From: JAJZMA01 sp021850405
GTDB taxonomy: Bacteria; Chloroflexota; Dormibacteria; Aeolococcales; Aeolococcaceae
Length of the DNA: 35,380 nt
NCBI GenBank assembly: GCA_027365835.1
Contig: DAHXLU010000059.1
Span: 1 to 35,380 of the forward strand
Direction: 5' to 3'
Positions within the stretch are counted from its first letter, which is position 1; the number at the start of each line of letters is the position of its first letter. Below are positions 25,544-33,931 of the stretch, one piece after another. The position numbers and the translations under genes were made by a program. The notes under the pieces were generated by a model that had not been told where the DNA came from, ran no database searches, and saw only the letters and a list, made by a program, of their open reading frames with translations.

Positions 25544-26419
25544 CTAGGTTGTGTGCCGCAGTCGTCTCGTGACCACCTGCTGAGGCCCCTTTCCTTGCTT
25601 GCGGCGGCGCTTCACCAGGAACATGATCATACCCATCAGCAGCAGTGCCACCGCTATCAGCACTGCACCAGAGAGTGCGTAGGTCACTCCGTTATGGGGG
25701 TGGGTTACAAAGTAGAACCAGGCCGACCCAACTGTCAGGTGTTGCAGTGTGGAGACGATGCCAGCACCAATATTGGCAAGCAGGGCTGCTGGCCCCCCTC
25801 CTGATGATCCTGGCTTGGTGCCCCCTGGGACTGCAGCGGCGCTCGCTGAGGGACTGGGTGAAGGGCTTTGCGATGGGGTTGGAGTTGCTGATGGCGAAGG
25901 TGAGGCGGAGGGCGAGGGCGAGGGCGAGGGCGAGGGCGACGCAGTTGAACTACTTGAGATCGGTGAGAGCACTGGTGCTGGAGGCGGTGCCACCTCAGTA
26001 AGGGTAAGGACATTGCTCTTTATCTGGTAGGAGCCATTGGTTACCAGCAGGCTGACGCTTACGGTGCCAGCAGATCCCGCTGGGGCAACTGCCACAATCT
26101 CGGTGGCAGACACCACACTGAACTGGGTTGCCTGCTGGGACCCAAATAGCACTTCAATCACACGGAAGGAGGTACCTACAAAGTTGTCTCCGTAGAAGAT
26201 TACTGTGGTCCCACCTGCCGATGAGATTGTGGTTGGGCTGGTGGCGGTAAGATGTGGCCCAGGAAATGCCAGAACAACCACCGAGGCCTGGGTAGCAGCA
26301 CTGGCCACCACAGGCAGGAGTGCAAGAGCAAATGCGACCACCGCAGCCACCAGACGAGCCATGCTGAAGCTGCCGCTCCTCCGGCTCGGGAATCGCAATT
26401 TGGGTACTTCGCCAGTCAT
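25544..26419 (-). CDS. Membrane-anchored IPT/TIG-domain protein with Ser-Pro stalk
   Basis: A 291-residue surface protein. Signal peptide at about 20-42; one IPT/TIG Ig-like domain at about 55-143 (TATSPTTISSAGGTTVIFYGDNF is typical of TIG, with 'VVSATEIVAVAPAG' later); then about 70 residues of Pro/Ser/Ala/Thr repeats; and a transmembrane helix near 253-273 with a strongly basic tail (KRRRKQGKG). The stalk is built partly by a perfect hexanucleotide repeat. It probably holds a binding domain away from the membrane. It diverges from the GT87 gene across 178 nt. Confidence 0.78.
   Translation of the reverse strand: MTGEVPKLRFPSRRSGSFSMARLVAAVVAFALALLPVVASAATQASVVVLAFPGPHLTATSPTTISSAGGTTVIFYGDNFVGTSFRVIEVLFGSQQATQFSVVSATEIVAVAPAGSAGTVSVSLLVTNGSYQIKSNVLTLTEVAPPPAPVLSPISSSSTASPSPSPSPSPSASPSPSATPTPSQSPSPSPSASAAAVPGGTKPGSSGGGPAALLANIGAGIVSTLQHLTVGSAWFYFVTHPHNGVTYALSGAVLIAVALLLMGMIMFLVKRRRKQGKGPQQVVTRRLRHTT
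25908..25937. repeat. Perfect (GAGGGC)5 tandem repeat inside the TIG-protein stalk
   Basis: Five exact GAGGGC units, read on the minus strand as GCCCTC, encode Ser-Pro dipeptides. Unit length is a multiple of three, so copy-number changes alter stalk length without frameshift. Confidence 0.9.
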
Positions 26420-26597
26420 TGTTGTTAGTGTCTCAGGAAATGGACCGAATTGATCAGCCGGTGGTACCCTGTTACCCTCATGTCACAGGACTGCCACCTG
26501 CCTCTTCCTGTGCGCCAGCTCCCATCGCCCGGCGTGTACGGTTTATGCCAATGAAACGCCACTTTGCCACTGGCGCTGGCATGGCCAGGGGGGGCCG

Positions 26598-27818
26598 GTG
26601 AAGCCGCACATGTCCATGCTCGTACAGAGAAGGCACTTGTGCACAGGCGTTGCCATTGTAGCTTCGGGTATGGCTGTCGCTGAGATGGTGCGCTCATTTT
26701 CAGGATGGACAACGACTGATTTTCTCGCCAGCCTGGCGGCGGCGCACCTCTTGCTCTCCCATGCTCATCAGCTTTACTCCGCCCAGTCCCAGGCGGCAAT
26801 GGAGGTGCGTCTAACAGGACAGGCTGCACACCAGTGGGTCCGCTATATCTATCCACCGCTCTATGCGGGCCTTCTACTGCCGCTGGCAGGGCTCTCTCCA
26901 AACATTGGCCTTCTCATCTGGGACCTCTTCCTTGTGGGCATTGAGTTTTTTGCCTGCTCCCTGATAGCTGCAGCAGCAGCCAGTAGCTCTGCCCGCCGCC
27001 CTATATTCTTTTCTGCTCTTGCAGCATGTGCCACGACTGGTGCTGGCTTTGGAATAGCACTTGGGCAGAGCGAGGCTTTTATCCTGCTTGGGGTTGCTGC
27101 CGCAATGTATGAACTTTCCCGGGGCAGGGAGTGGTCTGCCGGAGCGTGCCTCTTTGTCACCTGCATAAAACCACAGGATATGCTGGGCATCCTGGTCGTG
27201 CTGCTGCTGTCCCGGAGATGGAAGATACTTGCGGCCTGGGCAGCGGGGGGCGTTGTCTGGGTCGCCTCCTCCCTGGTGCTGGTTGGACCACATGCCATGG
27301 GCCAGTTTTTCAGTCTGGCTTCGCATGATGACAACATGCCATTTCTGGTACTGAGCGGGGGAGTGACCGGCGCACTGGCACAGATGGCGCAGAGCCCGCT
27401 TCCGGCATATGTGGCTGCCGGAGTCATCCTGATACTGGGTGCCTGGGTACTTAACCGCTACCGCGCGCGCTTGCTATCTCCTCCACTGCTCTTGCCAACA
27501 GGGATCTGTCTGGCAGTTGCCGCTGATCCCAAGTTCCTTGCCTATGGAGCGCTGCTGTTCGCGGTACTGCTTCCAGCAGTGGCATGCCGCTCCCAGTGGG
27601 CCGCAGCCGCGGTCTGGGTGGCCACGGATCTTTGCTACATTGGCACCGGTAATGTTGTTATCCCCGTTGTATCGCCTTTGCAAGTGGTGCTCAACCTGAT
27701 ACCGGTGGTGGCGGTGGTAGCCCTGTATCTCTGGGCAACCCTGGGCGCAGAAGATGGCAACCCATGGGGCACAGCACGCGTTAGCAGCATCGGAGAGGCT
27801 GCAGCGGTCGGTTCTTAA
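26598..27818 (+). CDS. GT87-type (DUF2029) polyprenol-phosphate-dependent mannosyltransferase-like membrane protein
   Basis: A 406-residue polytopic protein with about ten hydrophobic segments. The first extracytoplasmic loop carries the family pattern: TTDFLASLAAAHLL, HAHQLYSAQSQ, then YIYPPLYA. GT87 enzymes such as PimE transfer a sugar from polyprenol phosphate outside the membrane. A mid-protein CIKPQD segment and DPKFLAY late in the protein are also typical. Start GTG 26598 follows an AGGGGGGG stretch; ATG 26610 is possible. Neighbouring surface-protein genes suggest its product is glycosylated lipid or protein. Confidence 0.8.
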   Translation: MKPHMSMLVQRRHLCTGVAIVASGMAVAEMVRSFSGWTTTDFLASLAAAHLLLSHAHQLYSAQSQAAMEVRLTGQAAHQWVRYIYPPLYAGLLLPLAGLSPNIGLLIWDLFLVGIEFFACSLIAAAAASSSARRPIFFSALAACATTGAGFGIALGQSEAFILLGVAAAMYELSRGREWSAGACLFVTCIKPQDMLGILVVLLLSRRWKILAAWAAGGVVWVASSLVLVGPHAMGQFFSLASHDDNMPFLVLSGGVTGALAQMAQSPLPAYVAAGVILILGAWVLNRYRARLLSPPLLLPTGICLAVAADPKFLAYGALLFAVLLPAVACRSQWAAAAVWVATDLCYIGTGNVVIPVVSPLQVVLNLIPVVAVVALYLWATLGAEDGNPWGTARVSSIGEAAAVGS

Positions 27819-27915
27819 TGTGGTTGAGGTGGCTGTGCCTTTGGCGGGTATGGGGCTCGCGCGCTGGCCACTACCACAGTGCCCATGGGACTCTTCCCCT
27901 TACCCATTGGGGATC

Positions 27916-27932
27916 GTGTCGTAAGACGACAC
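27916..27932. other. Perfect 7-bp hairpin upstream of the 35-aa gene
   Basis: GTGTCGT (27916-27922), loop AAG, ACGACAC (27926-27932). It lies between the GT87 stop and the small gene, 51 nt before its start. It could be an operator or an mRNA leader hairpin. Confidence 0.35.
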
Positions 27933-27983
27933 CGTGGAGTGCTAATCTGGGCGGCAGTAGCAACCGCGCACCGGAGGAATCCA

Positions 27984-28091
27984 ATGCCATTTTTTCTTCT
28001 TTTCAAGCCTTTCCGCCGCTGCTGTGGGTGCCTCTTCCTGCTTGTTATTGCCGCCGTTTTACTGGTGTCAGTCGGCCTGGTTCATCCGTAG
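27984..28091 (+). CDS. Small membrane protein (35 aa)
   Basis: ATG 27984 is preceded by GGAGGA with 5-nt spacing, one of the better ribosome-binding sites in the window. The product begins MPFFLLFKPFRR, has a Cys cluster CCGC at 13-16 and one hydrophobic helix from about 17 to 33. The charge pattern (Arg-Arg before the helix) predicts an N-in single-pass membrane peptide. It is convergent with ccdA, its stop only 3 nt from the ccdA stop, so an antisense relationship is possible. The frame extends upstream to 27879 without a comparable ribosome-binding site. Function unknown. Confidence 0.5.
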   Translation: MPFFLLFKPFRRCCGCLFLLVIAAVLLVSVGLVHP

Positions 28092-28094
28092 GGG

Positions 28095-28814
28095 CTAGAG
28101 CTGCAACGGGTTATTCATCCATTGCGGGAGGTGGGCGGACAGCCAGCTGTTCAGCAGGGTCACATGGTTGGTAATGACGAGCAATCCCATACATATCACC
28201 ATGCTGCCCCCGACCCGGGTTATGAGCTGGTGGTGCTGATTCAGCCACTTTAGGACCGGCCGCAGCCTCTCCAGAAAAATGCCAAACAGTAGAAACGGTA
28301 CGCCCAGCCCCAGACAGTAGGCAATCATGAGCGCAAGGCCAGCGGGCGTTGGCCCGATGCTGGCCGCAGATGTTAGGACTGCCCCAAGGACCAGCCCGAT
28401 ACATGGGGTCCAGCCTGCGGCAAAACCAAGGCCGAGAAGAAAGCTGGGGATGGCCCCCTTCCTTTGTGGAGGCGAGCTCGGGGAGAAGCTTCGCTCCAGA
28501 AAAGGAATATGGATAGCACCTATCATCTGCAAACCAAGCAGCACGACCAACGCCCCAAGCACCGGAAGTAACCAGGCCTTGACAGGGCCGATAGCGGCTG
28601 CAAAGAGATAGAAGAAAAAAATGAGGTAAAGTCCAAGACCAGAGATGAATGCCACCGCTCCCCCCACGGGAGACAGGCTGCTGTCAGCCGAGGCTGCGTT
28701 ACCCCCCAGATAGCCTATGTACGCAGGAACCAGCGGGAGAACGCAGGGCGAAACGAACGACACCAGGCCAGCTGCCAGGGCAAGGGGAAGACTTATGGAA
28801 GAAAGCGTACCCAC
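28095..28814 (-). CDS. ccdA: Cytochrome c biogenesis protein CcdA (DsbD transmembrane family)
   Basis: A 239-residue six-helix membrane protein that passes electrons from cytoplasmic thioredoxin to extracytoplasmic thiol proteins. The two conserved redox cysteines are present in FVSPCVLPLVPAY (Cys24) and AAGWTPCIGLVLG (helix 4). The LGLGVPFLLFG segment is also typical. Start is GTG 28814. No thioredoxin-like or cytochrome-assembly gene is adjacent, so its partner is encoded elsewhere. Confidence 0.93.
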   Translation of the reverse strand: MGTLSSISLPLALAAGLVSFVSPCVLPLVPAYIGYLGGNAASADSSLSPVGGAVAFISGLGLYLIFFFYLFAAAIGPVKAWLLPVLGALVVLLGLQMIGAIHIPFLERSFSPSSPPQRKGAIPSFLLGLGFAAGWTPCIGLVLGAVLTSAASIGPTPAGLALMIAYCLGLGVPFLLFGIFLERLRPVLKWLNQHHQLITRVGGSMVICMGLLVITNHVTLLNSWLSAHLPQWMNNPLQL

Positions 28815-29188
28815 GGGCCTATGTTACTGTCCCTCTCCCCTGACCTGCTTGCTGTCTGCCCGGAGCGCTTCATGGGGCGAGCCTGGAACACCTGGGAGCA
28901 GACAGGGAGGTAGGCACAGCGCTGGTGATCGATAGCTATGTCTTGCGTGCCGTTGCAGAGAGCGTTGGCTATGGCATCCTGCCCTGGCTACACCACATGT
29001 GGTCCTGAAGCATCCATGTGGCTTGTGGCAGTGGGGCAGCCGGCTTAGGTGCTGCAGGGTACTCTGGATCTTCCTTGTTCACACGTATGCCACCTCGGCG
29101 TCTCACTGCCGCTGGATATGTTTCTCCTGGGCTGCATGGTTGGAGCGTTGCATTATGCTGGGGCAGTGCTTTATATATCAATGCTTTT
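28815..29188. other. 374-nt region between ccdA and tgt with no supported gene
   Basis: An inverted repeat CTGTCTG (28852-28858) and CAGACAG (28899-28905) brackets a 40-nt loop. A plus-strand frame open from about 28844 to 29007 reads protein-like but has no ATG start or ribosome-binding site. No terminator for tgt was found. Confidence 0.35.
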
Positions 29189-30334
29189 TTACCAGGAAAG
29201 AGGCGAGGAGTGCGCTTCTTTTGTATCAATACCGGCGGTAATCCCTGCCAATGCCTTTCCTATAAAGCGGTCAAGCTCTCCCTCAATAATTGCGTTTCTT
29301 GCAAGCTGCATCACATGGATAAGGTGAGTTACGTTGTGGACACTCAGAATGCGATCCGCGAGCAGCTCTCTGGCAACGTGGAGATGGCGCAGGTAGGCGC
29401 GGCTGAACCGGATTTGGCAGCCTGGACATTCACATCCCTCTTCAATAGGGGCCAGGTCTTCCCGGTACCGTGCCTGCCTGAGTGAGAGATTGCCACCTGC
29501 AGTCATTGCGACACCGTGCCGTGCCAGTCGCGTCGGGACCACACAGTCAAACATGTCGATTCCGATCGCTACCATCCTGAGCAGCTCTGCCGTTGTGCCC
29601 AGTCCCATAAAGTAGCGGGGCAGGTAGTCGGGCAGGGCAGCAGCGGTAGTCTTTGCCAGATCCATCATGAGGTCGACGGGTTCTCCAAGTGCAAGGCCAC
29701 CTATGGCTACGCCATCAAAGTCAAGGTCTGCTATCGCAGCAGCACTTGACTGGCGGCCACCCCGGTCAAAGCCTCCCTGCGCTATGCCAAAAACCAGATG
29801 GCCATTCCCTGGATGGGCCTCCCGGCATGCTTTTGCCCACTTTATGGTGCGTGCATCGGCAGCCTTTTGTACCGTGCTGTCGGCCCCCCCGTACCCAGTG
29901 GGTTGATCCAGCACCATGATAATGTCGGCACCCAGATTGGCCTGGTTGGAGATGGCGTCGGCTGGCGTAATAAAAAGACGGGAGCCGTCGTACGGGGATA
30001 CAAATTCTGCGCCATCATCATTTATCCTGGATATTCCGGCAAGGGACACCAGCTGGTAACCGCCACTGTCAGTGAGGATTGCGCCGTTCCACCCCATAAA
30101 AGAGTGCAGCCCACCCGCCTTGCGGATGAGGTCTACTCCCGGGCGGAGGGCAAGGTGGTAGGAGTTGCACAGGAGTACCTGGGCTCCAGCATCCCTAATC
30201 TCAGCCGGAATGCAGGCCTTCACATTGGCGTGAGTTCCCACCGGCATAAATACGGGAGTCCTGATTTCGCCGTGTCTGGTGGTTAGATTCCCAGCGCGGG
30301 CCAGTCCGCATACCGCCTCCACCACAAACGTCAC
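29189..30334 (-). CDS. tgt: tRNA-guanine transglycosylase
   Basis: A 381-residue enzyme exchanging guanine 34 for preQ1 in GUN-anticodon tRNAs. General-acid Asp89 lies in LTDSGGYQ, the nucleophile Asp263 in DMFDCVVPTR, QGG at 186-188 and GGLALGE at 212-218; zinc ligands are CECPGC (301, 303, 306) with His333. Two pocket positions differ from the usual bacterial form: Tyr for Phe after DSGG, and LDQP at 142-145, where bacteria usually have DEC. GTG 30334 overlaps the queA stop by 4 nt (GTGA). Forms the queuosine pair with queA. Confidence 0.93.
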   Translation of the reverse strand: MTFVVEAVCGLARAGNLTTRHGEIRTPVFMPVGTHANVKACIPAEIRDAGAQVLLCNSYHLALRPGVDLIRKAGGLHSFMGWNGAILTDSGGYQLVSLAGISRINDDGAEFVSPYDGSRLFITPADAISNQANLGADIIMVLDQPTGYGGADSTVQKAADARTIKWAKACREAHPGNGHLVFGIAQGGFDRGGRQSSAAAIADLDFDGVAIGGLALGEPVDLMMDLAKTTAAALPDYLPRYFMGLGTTAELLRMVAIGIDMFDCVVPTRLARHGVAMTAGGNLSLRQARYREDLAPIEEGCECPGCQIRFSRAYLRHLHVARELLADRILSVHNVTHLIHVMQLARNAIIEGELDRFIGKALAGITAGIDTKEAHSSPLSW

Positions 30335-31413
30335 TGGTGCAAACTACCGCGGTAGCAAAGCATACAGTCCCCAAAGGATAGGAACCGGTAGCCTTCTTCA
30401 AGGGCGTGCTCATAAGCAAGGCGCCATGGCTCCAGCCTGCCGGGCCCGGCACTCCCGTTCCCTTGTGCCAACTGGTCAGTGTCTGCCATGTACGTAGCCA
30501 GCAGTACAAGGAGGCTGGAGCGTGGCTGGTGAAAATTGGTAAGCAAGGCGTCCGCTACCTGTACCCTGTATCCCGGCCGAATGAACAGGCTGGTGCTGCC
30601 ACGGCGGGGCACTACCAGCCTGCCGGCGGTAGCGCAGCTCTCCAGCACGCGCAAAACAGTAGTCCCCACAGCCACAACTCTTCCGTTTTGCTTTCTTGTC
30701 CTGGCTATCGCCCCTGCGGTCTCAGGGGGGAGCGTATAATGCTCAGTGTGCATGGAATGCTCCCTGAGGTCACTTGCGGCGATGGGGGCAAATGTGCCCA
30801 GCCCAACCTCAAGCTGGATCCGTGCTATGCGAATCTCGTTTTCGGCCAGTGTCGTCAGGACACTCTGCGTGAAGTGAAAGCCAGCAGTGGGGGCCGCACT
30901 AGCGCTCGGACTTCCGGTTGCATAGACAGTCTGGTACCTTTCTCCATCGGCGCTACTCCGGATGTAGGGTGGCAATGGCGTCTCGCCCACCATTGCAAAA
31001 AGCTGGTCTGGGTTTTCAGTTTCGAATGCCACCACCCGCAACCCTGGGCGAATCTCGTCCAGCGATTGCATTACCTCTGCTGCGGTACCGTCGCGAAGCC
31101 GTAGCCTGCTACCAGTCCGGAGTTTGCGTGCCGGGCGGGTCATGCATTCATAGGTGGCCTTTCCAACTGCAGCCAGCACCAGGAGCTCAGCCTGTCCTCC
31201 CGTGTCAAGGTTTGCCCGCAGTCGCGCCTGCCGAACCTTTACGTCATTTATTACCAGAAGGTCGTCTGGGGCCAGCAGGCCAGGCAATTCGCTGAAGATG
31301 CGGTCTTCGATGAGCCCGCCCGGCCGGTAGTGCAGGAGCCGGGAGGAATCCCTCTCTTCGAGCGGTTGCTGCGCGATACGACCTGCAGGCAAATCATAGT
31401 CGTAGGAGTCCAT
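30331..31413 (-). CDS. queA: S-adenosylmethionine:tRNA ribosyltransferase-isomerase
   Basis: A 360-residue enzyme that turns preQ1-tRNA into epoxyqueuosine-tRNA using the ribosyl group of SAM. Conserved blocks are YDLPAGRIAQQPLEERDSSR at the N-terminus, LLVINDVKVRQARL, AAPTAGFHFT, HSMHTEHYTL and DALLTNFHQPRSSLLVL. ATG 31413 matches the family start; the frame is open to 31581 but the extra 56 residues are not QueA-like. It is 246 nt downstream of ruvB, so it may have its own promoter. Confidence 0.95.
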   Translation of the reverse strand: MDSYDYDLPAGRIAQQPLEERDSSRLLHYRPGGLIEDRIFSELPGLLAPDDLLVINDVKVRQARLRANLDTGGQAELLVLAAVGKATYECMTRPARKLRTGSRLRLRDGTAAEVMQSLDEIRPGLRVVAFETENPDQLFAMVGETPLPPYIRSSADGERYQTVYATGSPSASAAPTAGFHFTQSVLTTLAENEIRIARIQLEVGLGTFAPIAASDLREHSMHTEHYTLPPETAGAIARTRKQNGRVVAVGTTVLRVLESCATAGRLVVPRRGSTSLFIRPGYRVQVADALLTNFHQPRSSLLVLLATYMADTDQLAQGNGSAGPGRLEPWRLAYEHALEEGYRFLSFGDCMLCYRGSLHQ

Positions 31414-31559
31414 GCTCCAGATGTCCTTTGGAGTTGAGGTGGCTACCTCCTCACATGATCCTGGCTGTCCGCTCACAATGGTTTGTTCGTGGTTCAAGCT
31501 GCGATGTGTACCTGTGTGTGGACCATATGCCGACCTTTGCCTGCCTTGCATTGATATGG

Positions 31560-31572
31560 CAGGTTTAACCTG
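31560..31572. promoter_or_regulatory. Perfect 13-bp palindrome upstream of queA
   Basis: CAGGTT (31560-31565) and AACCTG (31567-31572) around one T, about 147 nt before the queA start and 99 nt beyond the ruvB stop. On the minus strand TTGTTT and CATATC at 17-nt spacing flank it loosely. A repressor site for queA-tgt is possible. Confidence 0.25.
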
Positions 31573-31659
31573 GGCAAACAAACTTCTTTCCTGCCAGTGC
31601 AGTCATTAGAGGTCTTTCTGCACATTCCAGCCAGTAGCCCTGCTGCGCATACCATTGAT

Positions 31660-32718
31660 CTACCTGTCACTTGTGGGTGTGCTTTCCAGCGGAAGTACCA
31701 GCTCTTCAGGGAACACAGCTCTGCTAGTTGGCAATCCGAGCAGTTCGAATGCAGCGGCGGTGGGCACCCTGCCCCTTGGCGTCCTGGCAATCAGCCCAAG
31801 TCTCAGCAGGTACGGCTCGATCACGTCCTCCAGCGTTTCTGTTTCTTCCTGCAGGCTGGCTGCCATGGTACCCAGCCCAGTGGGTTTGCCTGCAAAGGTC
31901 TGGCACAGAAGCTGGAGGACGCGCCTGTCAGAACCGTCCAGACCATGTTTATCAATTCCAAGCACTGCGAGGCATTCTTCGACTATGTCAGCCGATATAG
32001 TCGAAGCCGACTGAACCTGGGCAAAATCGCGGGCCCGGCGCAGCAGCCGGTTGGCTATTCGTGGGGTTCCACGCGATCTGGCTGCCAGGAGAGGGGCTGC
32101 ATCCTCCTGGATGGGCACGCCCAGTATCGACGCAGAGCGGTAGATGATCTTGCATAAATCCTCTGGGCTGTAAAAGTCAACCCTGAACGTCAGTCCGAAA
32201 CGGTCCCGAAGGGCATTGCCCAGGGCCCCTGCCCGCGTTGTGGCAGCAACCAGGGTGAAATGGTTCAGGGAAAGCCGCATTGCCTGTGCACCAACACCTT
32301 TGCCAGCTACCCAGTCAAAGGCGAAATCCTCCATCGCTGGGTAGAGCGCCTCCTCAATGGGTCGTGACAGGCGGTGGACCTCGTCAATGAAGAGAACGTC
32401 ACGTGGCTCAAGGCCAGTCAGTAGCGACCCCAGCATTCCCTGATGATCTATGGCAGGCCCACTGGTTGTCCTGAGTCCTCCACCCATTTCAGCAGCTACT
32501 ATCTGCGCGAGTGTAGTCTTGCCAAGCCCAGGTGGGCCGTACAGCAGTATATGGTCGACTGCATCTCCTCGCGCGCGCGCGGCCTGCATGGCGATTGTGA
32601 GCTGCTGCCGGATGCTCTCCTGCCCCACAAATTCGTTGAGTACACGTGGCCGTACTTCCTGCTCCAGTCTTTCCTCCTCGGAACTGGCATAGCGTGTCAG
32701 CAGGGTCTCTTCACTCAT
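31660..32718 (-). CDS. ruvB: Holliday junction branch-migration helicase RuvB
   Basis: A 352-residue AAA+ motor that drives Holliday-junction branch migration with RuvA. N-terminal RPRVLNEFVGQ, Walker A GPPGLGKTT near 61-69, Walker B LFIDEVHRL, sensor 1 AATTRAGAL, and the arginine segment GTPRIANRLLRRARD are present, followed by the winged-helix DNA-binding end (EPYLLRLGLIARTPRGR). ATG 32718 overlaps the ruvA stop by 8 nt. Confidence 0.97.
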   Translation of the reverse strand: MSEETLLTRYASSEEERLEQEVRPRVLNEFVGQESIRQQLTIAMQAARARGDAVDHILLYGPPGLGKTTLAQIVAAEMGGGLRTTSGPAIDHQGMLGSLLTGLEPRDVLFIDEVHRLSRPIEEALYPAMEDFAFDWVAGKGVGAQAMRLSLNHFTLVAATTRAGALGNALRDRFGLTFRVDFYSPEDLCKIIYRSASILGVPIQEDAAPLLAARSRGTPRIANRLLRRARDFAQVQSASTISADIVEECLAVLGIDKHGLDGSDRRVLQLLCQTFAGKPTGLGTMAASLQEETETLEDVIEPYLLRLGLIARTPRGRVPTAAAFELLGLPTSRAVFPEELVLPLESTPTSDR

Positions 32719-33394
32719 GGGAGCGTGTTCCTGCCGTCTTCGTGCCCAGGGCGCCTATGCTCTCCCGATGGCCCGTGGGCCGGTCCAGATAGCGCAGCGC
32801 CAGCCTTACAATCTCTTCAAGCTTTCGGCTTGCGCTGTCCTCACCACCAGAGGTTGCATCCAGTGCCTCGCGTGCATCAGCATCGGGGAATCCCATGGCG
32901 GTCAGTGTTGTGAGAGCTGTCAGGCGAAGGTCAGATGGCGGGCCCAGGGCTGTCCCTGCATCCAGCAGGTCGTTGCTCTTTTCCCTGAGCTCCAGTATGA
33001 TGCGCTGTGCCGTTTTCTTCCCTATTCCAGGAGCCCGGGCGAGTGCATCTACATTACCGAGGCGGATAGCTGCGATCAGGTCGGAAAACGGCATGGACCC
33101 TGCCAGTGCGAGCGCTGCTCTGGGTCCTACCCGGTCTACAGTAATGAGCAACCGGAAAAGCCGCAGTTCATCCCGCGAGCCAAAGCCATAAAGGCGTATG
33201 CCGTCATCGCTGACAGCAGTGTGGATGAAGAGCGTCCTTTCCTGTCCGATACTCACAGATTTTTTATCGGTTCCCCCCTGCGCCTGCGCCCAGGTTGCTG
33301 GAGCACACGTGACCTCATATCCCACTCCTCCGGTTGACACAAGCAGCAGGCCCGGTTCAGGCCCGGTGACAGTGCCTGTCAGCATGCCTATCAT
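32711..33394 (-). CDS. ruvA: Holliday junction DNA-binding protein RuvA
   Basis: A 227-residue tetrameric junction-binding protein. OB fold MIGMLTGTVTG...VGYEV; two helix-hairpin-helix motifs (LLITVDRVGPRAALAL; LARAPGIGKKTAQRIILEL); and a C-terminal RuvB-interacting helical domain (LTTLTAMGFPDADAREAL), slightly longer than E. coli RuvA. ATG 33394 overlaps the ruvC stop by 4 nt (ATGA); upstream open frame within ruvC is ignored. Confidence 0.95.
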   Translation of the reverse strand: MIGMLTGTVTGPEPGLLLVSTGGVGYEVTCAPATWAQAQGGTDKKSVSIGQERTLFIHTAVSDDGIRLYGFGSRDELRLFRLLITVDRVGPRAALALAGSMPFSDLIAAIRLGNVDALARAPGIGKKTAQRIILELREKSNDLLDAGTALGPPSDLRLTALTTLTAMGFPDADAREALDATSGGEDSASRKLEEIVRLALRYLDRPTGHRESIGALGTKTAGTRSHE

Positions 33395-33930
33395 TGTGCA
33401 GCTCCTGCCGGCGATGGATGTGCAGCTTTGCCATGGAGGCTCGTCATAGTGGCAAGTCTGGAGCGGAAGTGGTGGCATATGGCAATGGCACAGGCATCAA
33501 AGAGGTCATCTTCTCCTGCAATGCCGTCTGGTCCGAGGAGCATTTTTACCATCCGTGTGACCTGGGGTTTTGGTGCACCGCCCCAGCCAGCGATAGATTC
33601 CTTTACCTGCATCGGAGTGTACTCGGCAACTGGGAGGCTAGTGGCACCAGCTGCGGCAAGAACTGCTCCTCGCCCCTGTGCGACACGCATGGCGGTAGTC
33701 TGGTTTTTGGCAAAGAACAGCTGCTCAATTGCAACTGAATCGGGCGTCCACTCCGAAATTACCTTCTGGGCGCGGGAGTAGATTCCGAACAGACGACTGC
33801 TGTCGGGCTGATTGGCGTCAGTTTCATAGCATTCTGCCCAACAGAGACTAAGGCTGCCCGGGGAGCCCTCAACTACAGCCATCCCAGTTCGTGCTATGCC
33901 CGGGTCAATGCCGAGTATGCGCTGTTGCAA
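33391..33930 (-). CDS. ruvC: Crossover junction endodeoxyribonuclease RuvC
   Basis: A 179-residue Holliday-junction resolvase of the RNase H fold. Catalytic acids are Asp8 (LGIDPGIARTG), Glu69 (VAIEQLFFAKN) and the late pair in EDDLFDACAIAICH. The start is TTG 33930, one base after the yebC stop; the next in-frame ATG would delete the first catalytic Asp, so TTG is required. First of three overlapping ruv genes. Confidence 0.95.
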   Translation of the reverse strand: MQQRILGIDPGIARTGMAVVEGSPGSLSLCWAECYETDANQPDSSRLFGIYSRAQKVISEWTPDSVAIEQLFFAKNQTTAMRVAQGRGAVLAAAGATSLPVAEYTPMQVKESIAGWGGAPKPQVTRMVKMLLGPDGIAGEDDLFDACAIAICHHFRSRLATMTSLHGKAAHPSPAGAAQ

Positions 33931-33931
33931 G

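Noticed and set aside
28844..29007. Protein-like open stretch on the plus strand in the ccdA-tgt gap
   Set aside because: No ATG, no ribosome-binding site and no recognisable family; about 50 codons open by chance is not rare at this G+C content.
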